Assembly: GCA_964621445.1 (NCBI GenBank)
Contig: CAZUNO010000004.1
Coordinates: 109,413 to 173,412 of the forward strand
Reading direction: 5' to 3'
DNA length: 64,000 nt
Origin: CAZUNO01 sp964621445 [NCBI: Candidatus Hadarchaeota archaeon]
GTDB taxonomy: Archaea > CAYQAE01 > CAYVLA01
The notes below the pieces were generated by a model that did not search any database, was not told where the DNA came from, and saw nothing but the letters and a program-made list of their open reading frames with translations. The translations under genes and the position numbers were made by a program. Numbering within the stretch: position 1 is the first letter of the stretch; each line of letters begins with the position of its first letter. Below, in pieces: positions 61,072 through 64,000 of this stretch.

Positions 61072-61272
61072 TCATTTCATGGGACCGAAGATATCATCTC
61101 CTCTTGAACCATCATTGATATTTTCCCCGGACCTACGTTTAAGGCACTTCACACATACCGAACGTGCCCTGTCGTAGCACATCGGGCAGCAAGGTGACCC
61201 ACAGAGGCTGCAGGTCGTTGGCTCCGGTGTTACCCTTCCGCAGATAGAACACCTAACGGCTCTGGATCCCAT
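61072..61272 (-). CDS. Small double zinc-ribbon protein (66 aa)
   Basis: I choose ATG 61272; the ATG at 61284 belongs to the GGGAGGAAAA ribosome site. The protein reads MGSRAVRCSICGRVTPEPTT, then CSLCGSPCCPMCYDRARSVC and VKCLKRRSGENINDGS. It has CSIC, CSLC, CPMC and CVKC pairs, enough for two zinc sites. Such compact zinc ribbons are common in archaea, with roles in transcription, RNA or protein binding not assigned here. It converges with the homocitrate-synthase gene (nine bases apart) and diverges from the FAD dehydrogenase. The function is unknown. Confidence 0.65.
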   Translation of the reverse strand: MGSRAVRCSICGRVTPEPTTCSLCGSPCCPMCYDRARSVCVKCLKRRSGENINDGSRGDDIFGPMK

Positions 61273-61390
61273 TTTTCCTCCCATGGTGTTTTAAGCATCA
61301 CTCAAGAAAAATGCTTGGTTCCATCCCTCGATCTGGAAGAGATTTAATAGCCGAAGTTCGAATTTTCTGTGGATTCTTGGAGTATTAGAA

Positions 61391-62785
61391 ATGCCCGATG
61401 TAGTCATAATCGGCGCCGGACCTGCCGGTCTTTTCGCAGCCAATGAACTTGCTGATACCGGTTTGAGCGTCCTAATCATTGAATTAGGGCGGGATGTGGA
61501 AAAACGAGAATGTCCCCTAAACACAACCACGACCAAATGCATGAACTGCGATCCCTGTAATATAATGAGCGGGGTTGGAGGTGCCGGGGGTCTCTCAGAC
61601 GGAAAGCTCAATCTTAGGCCTGATATCGGAGGCAATCTGAACGAATTCACCAATAGCGAAAAGGAGGCCTGGGACCTCGTTAACCACGTTGACAGGATAT
61701 TCCTAAAGCATGGGGTTCCCGAAAATGGATATGGAACTGGTGAGGAAGCAGAGGAACTTCGAAGGCGTGCTGCCTCTGTTGGAATCAACTTCATTCCAAT
61801 TCACCAAAGACACGTTGGATCGGACAAGCTACCCGAGGTGATCGAGTCGATAAAGAAGTGGCTGGCCTCCAAGAATATCCAATTCATGCTTCAAACCCAG
61901 GTAACCCATATTCTAGCCGGTAAGGAGGGGGTCAAGGGTGTCCGGATAGATGATGGAAAGGAGATCAGAGACATCAAGTGCAAAGCCGTGATCTCCTGTC
62001 CAGGTAGGTCCGGAGCAATCTGGTTTGCCCGCGAGGCACAGAGATTGGGGGTTAATACCAGACACGCACCAGTGGATATTGGGGTTAGGGTCGAGGTTAG
62101 GTCCATGGTCATGGATCCGGTAACCGATATTAACTGGGACCCAAAATTCCATATCTACACCAAGACCTATGACGATTGGGTCCGAACCTTCTGCACATGT
62201 CCATACGGGTACGTTGCCAAGGAGGACTATGATGATTTCGTGGGGGTCAATGGCCATTCACTGATCGAAGATAGATCCGAAAACACGAACTTTGCCTTCG
62301 TAACCAACGTTGAGCTCACCGAGCCAGTTGAGGACACCACCGCCTATGCCTCCTCCATTGCCCGGCTCTCCACCACGATTGGGGGAGGCAAACCTCTAAT
62401 TCAGAGGTTTGGTGACCTCCTCAGGGGACGCAGAAGCACCTGGAGCAGCATCAAGAAAAGCTATGTCAAGCCCACGCTAACCGATGTCACGCCCGGGGAT
62501 ATCTCCATGGCGCTTCCTCAAAGGCTTACCACCGATATCATTGAGGGATTGGTAAAACTGAACGACGTCATACCCGGCGTTGCCAGCGAAAGCACCTTAC
62601 TCTACTGCCCGGAACTCAAGATGTATAGCATGAGGTTTCTAACCGACCAGAACATGATGGCAAATCTGGATGGCCTCTACGTAGCAGGGGATGGGGCGGG
62701 CCTGGCAAGAGGCATTGTAGGCTCCGCCGCTACCGGTATTCTGGCCGCCAGGGGGCTGTTAGAAGGGATGGATAAGGATAATTAG
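61391..62785 (+). CDS. FAD-dependent dehydrogenase (COG2509-like)
   Basis: The 464-residue protein opens with VVIIGAGPAGLFAANELADTG, the GxGxxG FAD site, then a four-cysteine patch MNCDPCNIMSGVGGAGGLSDGKLN and a conserved GGNLNEF. A later GLYVAGDGAGLARGIVGSAATG contains the second FAD-binding motif near the end. Middle features are ISCPGRSGAIWFAREAQRLG and FCTCPYGYVAKEDYDDFVGV. This matches a widespread but uncharacterised FAD dehydrogenase family. The CMNCDPC pair could hold an Fe-S cluster or zinc (inference). It overlaps the ThiI gene end by four bases and may be transcribed from TTTAATAG near 61343. Confidence 0.78.
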   Translation: MPDVVIIGAGPAGLFAANELADTGLSVLIIELGRDVEKRECPLNTTTTKCMNCDPCNIMSGVGGAGGLSDGKLNLRPDIGGNLNEFTNSEKEAWDLVNHVDRIFLKHGVPENGYGTGEEAEELRRRAASVGINFIPIHQRHVGSDKLPEVIESIKKWLASKNIQFMLQTQVTHILAGKEGVKGVRIDDGKEIRDIKCKAVISCPGRSGAIWFAREAQRLGVNTRHAPVDIGVRVEVRSMVMDPVTDINWDPKFHIYTKTYDDWVRTFCTCPYGYVAKEDYDDFVGVNGHSLIEDRSENTNFAFVTNVELTEPVEDTTAYASSIARLSTTIGGGKPLIQRFGDLLRGRRSTWSSIKKSYVKPTLTDVTPGDISMALPQRLTTDIIEGLVKLNDVIPGVASESTLLYCPELKMYSMRFLTDQNMMANLDGLYVAGDGAGLARGIVGSAATGILAARGLLEGMDKDN

Positions 62786-63963
62786 AGATCGATAAGAAAG
62801 GTCTCGCTGACCGTTTTTTCAACCATACCATCCAAATCCAATGCTTCCTCGGCCTCCTCAACATTTACCGGGTCCGGCCTAGGACGTGGATTTGATGGTA
62901 CCGCCTGGCACTCAGTCACCCGAGTGATGCTTTTCTCGTACGTACCTATCCTTCTTGCTATTTCAACTATTTCGTCCTTATCTAGGGCGATAAGTGGCAT
63001 GAGAACTGGTCTATTAGTAACCCTCGTGGTGAGTGCTAGGTTGGTCATGGTTTGCGAGCAAACTTGGGATAAGGAGTCACCGTTGATTATGGCCTCCAGC
63101 CCCCTATTCTCCGCAATCCCATCCGCCACCCTCATCATCATCCTTTTGCACAGGGTGCATGTCAACTCCCTAGGACATCTCTGAATCAATGTGGTCAGGA
63201 CTTCTCCGAGAGGTGAGATAAGAAAGCGCATCCCGGATGAACAGGAATATGATTTTAGAACCCTTGCCACGGCTTTTGCCCTACGGTTTTTACCCCTGCT
63301 TGAGTAGGGGCGATTATCGAAATAGATTAGGTCCTGCTCACATCCCCTTTTCATCATCAGATAGCAAGCAACGGGTGAATCGATACCTCCAGACATAAGG
63401 GATAGTGCCCTCCCTGAAGCACCAAGCGGTAATCCCTTTGGACCATGTATCTCATCGAGGTAAATGTAAGAATCCTCTCGTATATCGATTCCTATAACCA
63501 CCTCTGGATCATCCAGATCAACCGAGGCTCCCGTCGATTTTCGAACCAGATCACCAATCAAGGTGTTGATCTCCTGGCTATCCTTTTCGAAGGTCTTATC
63601 TCCCCTGTTGGTATTGATCGCGAAGGTATCGCCCTCCGTAAGCACATCCATGGCCAAGTTATGTACCTCGTCGGAAATGGCTTGGATATCGCTCCGAGTG
63701 CTGATGGCTGGAGAAAGAGAGATTATTCCAAAAACCTTACGTAGATATTTACATGATCTATGTGGCTTGTTGGTGAACACCACCAGGCGTCCCCGGATCC
63801 TTTCCACATTCGACTCAATTCCCGCTTCCTGCAGGCAGTGTGATATATTTCCTGCCAGTTTACTCTCAAGCCGGCTCCTTACAACTGGACCCTTAAGGAA
63901 TATCTCCCCGTACCTTATGACTACGCAATTTGCTTCCAGGGACAATAAACAGTCAACGGTCAC
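62782..63963 (-). CDS. thiI: tRNA 4-thiouridine synthase ThiI (no rhodanese domain)
   Basis: The 393-residue protein contains an N-terminal ferredoxin-like/THUMP region (VIRYGEIFLKGPVVRSRLES, KVFGIISLSPAIS) that binds tRNA, then the PP-loop ALSMSGGIDSPVACYLM for ATP. CTLCKRMMMRVADGIAE and INGDSLSQVCSQTMTNLA are conserved in the family. The catalytic-type cysteine falls in VTECQAVPSNPRPRPD. It adenylates U8 of tRNA and inserts sulfur. The E. coli enzyme has an extra rhodanese domain that this one lacks, as usual in archaea, so sulfur must come from another donor. The GTG start has AGGTGACC overlapping it; the true start could be a little further in. It is the last gene in the window. Confidence 0.88.
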   Translation of the reverse strand: MTVDCLLSLEANCVVIRYGEIFLKGPVVRSRLESKLAGNISHCLQEAGIESNVERIRGRLVVFTNKPHRSCKYLRKVFGIISLSPAISTRSDIQAISDEVHNLAMDVLTEGDTFAINTNRGDKTFEKDSQEINTLIGDLVRKSTGASVDLDDPEVVIGIDIREDSYIYLDEIHGPKGLPLGASGRALSLMSGGIDSPVACYLMMKRGCEQDLIYFDNRPYSSRGKNRRAKAVARVLKSYSCSSGMRFLISPLGEVLTTLIQRCPRELTCTLCKRMMMRVADGIAENRGLEAIINGDSLSQVCSQTMTNLALTTRVTNRPVLMPLIALDKDEIVEIARRIGTYEKSITRVTECQAVPSNPRPRPDPVNVEEAEEALDLDGMVEKTVSETFLIDL

Positions 63964-64000
63964 CTATAGTTATCACTCTTTTCCCATTGCCGATACAATT

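Noticed and set aside
1-64000. tRNA, rRNA and riboswitch genes
   Set aside because: I scanned the gaps and saw no cloverleaf, rRNA-like stretch or known riboswitch signature by eye.

Overview
The window reads as archaeal chromosome, most likely euryarchaeal. A Thermoplasmata-like lineage is my best guess, with low to moderate confidence. Supporting signs are archaeal TATA boxes about 26 bp upstream of many starts, with several start codons falling where transcription should begin (leaderless genes). There are also typical archaeal families: a XerA-type recombinase, a THEP1-type NTPase, a radical SAM/HhH protein of the COG1031 type, a rhodanese-less ThiI, methanogenesis marker 8 and FtsZ. No rRNA, tRNA or CRISPR was seen.

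Layout. 1-5.4 kb (minus strand): a contractile-tail operon in the order of phage P2 (sheath, tube, chaperone E and E', tape measure, U, D), leaving the window at base 1. It has an A9 slippery run at the E/E' junction. 5.5-13 kb: a beta-propeller glycosidase-like protein, an ABC exporter whose permease is broken by one in-frame TGA, an RND/MMPL exporter and a GH29 fucosidase. 13.2-20 kb: divergent P-type ATPases (a P2-type ion pump and a CopB-like CPH metal pump), then cysK-cysE. 20-31.5 kb: a hydroxyacid dehydrogenase, TIM-barrel isomerases, a glycosidase-like protein, a URO-D family protein, a membrane HExxH protein, a DUF362 ferredoxin-like protein, a UPF0182 protein and an NTPase. 31.5-33.3 kb: a heavily decayed gene for a secreted protein. 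33.4-40 kb: sugar aminotransferase, MFS transporter, Gfo/Idh/MocA oxidoreductase, DapA-like aldolase and LmbE-like deacetylase. 39.8-44.8 kb: an envelope operon (TPR protein, NfeD-like protein, two anchored extracellular proteins). 44.9-54.5 kb: two more isomerases, an FG-GAP propeller protein paired with a sulfotransferase, a DHOD-like iron-sulfur enzyme, EamA transporter, MTAP, LysA and Mmp8. 54.6-64 kb: ftsZ, small zinc ribbons, radical SAM/HhH, xerA, an RHH DNA-binding protein with a repeat array, homocitrate-synthase-like enzyme, FAD dehydrogenase and thiI.

How the genes fit together. Most of the middle is an uptake and catabolism set for unusual sugars, with little strict operon structure. 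Its families often occur together in polysaccharide-degrading bacteria, so transfer is plausible. The most interesting segment is 57.9-59.9 kb. There xerA is preceded by an inverted repeat with 10-bp arms and a 6-bp spacer (dif-like geometry). Next to it lies a ribbon-helix-helix protein whose upstream DNA carries repeated GTATGAT/GTATTAC heptamers in pairs exactly 10 bp apart. I propose a dimer-resolution, segregation or self-regulating maintenance locus. The second notable feature is the P2-like tail operon with its predicted -1 frameshift.
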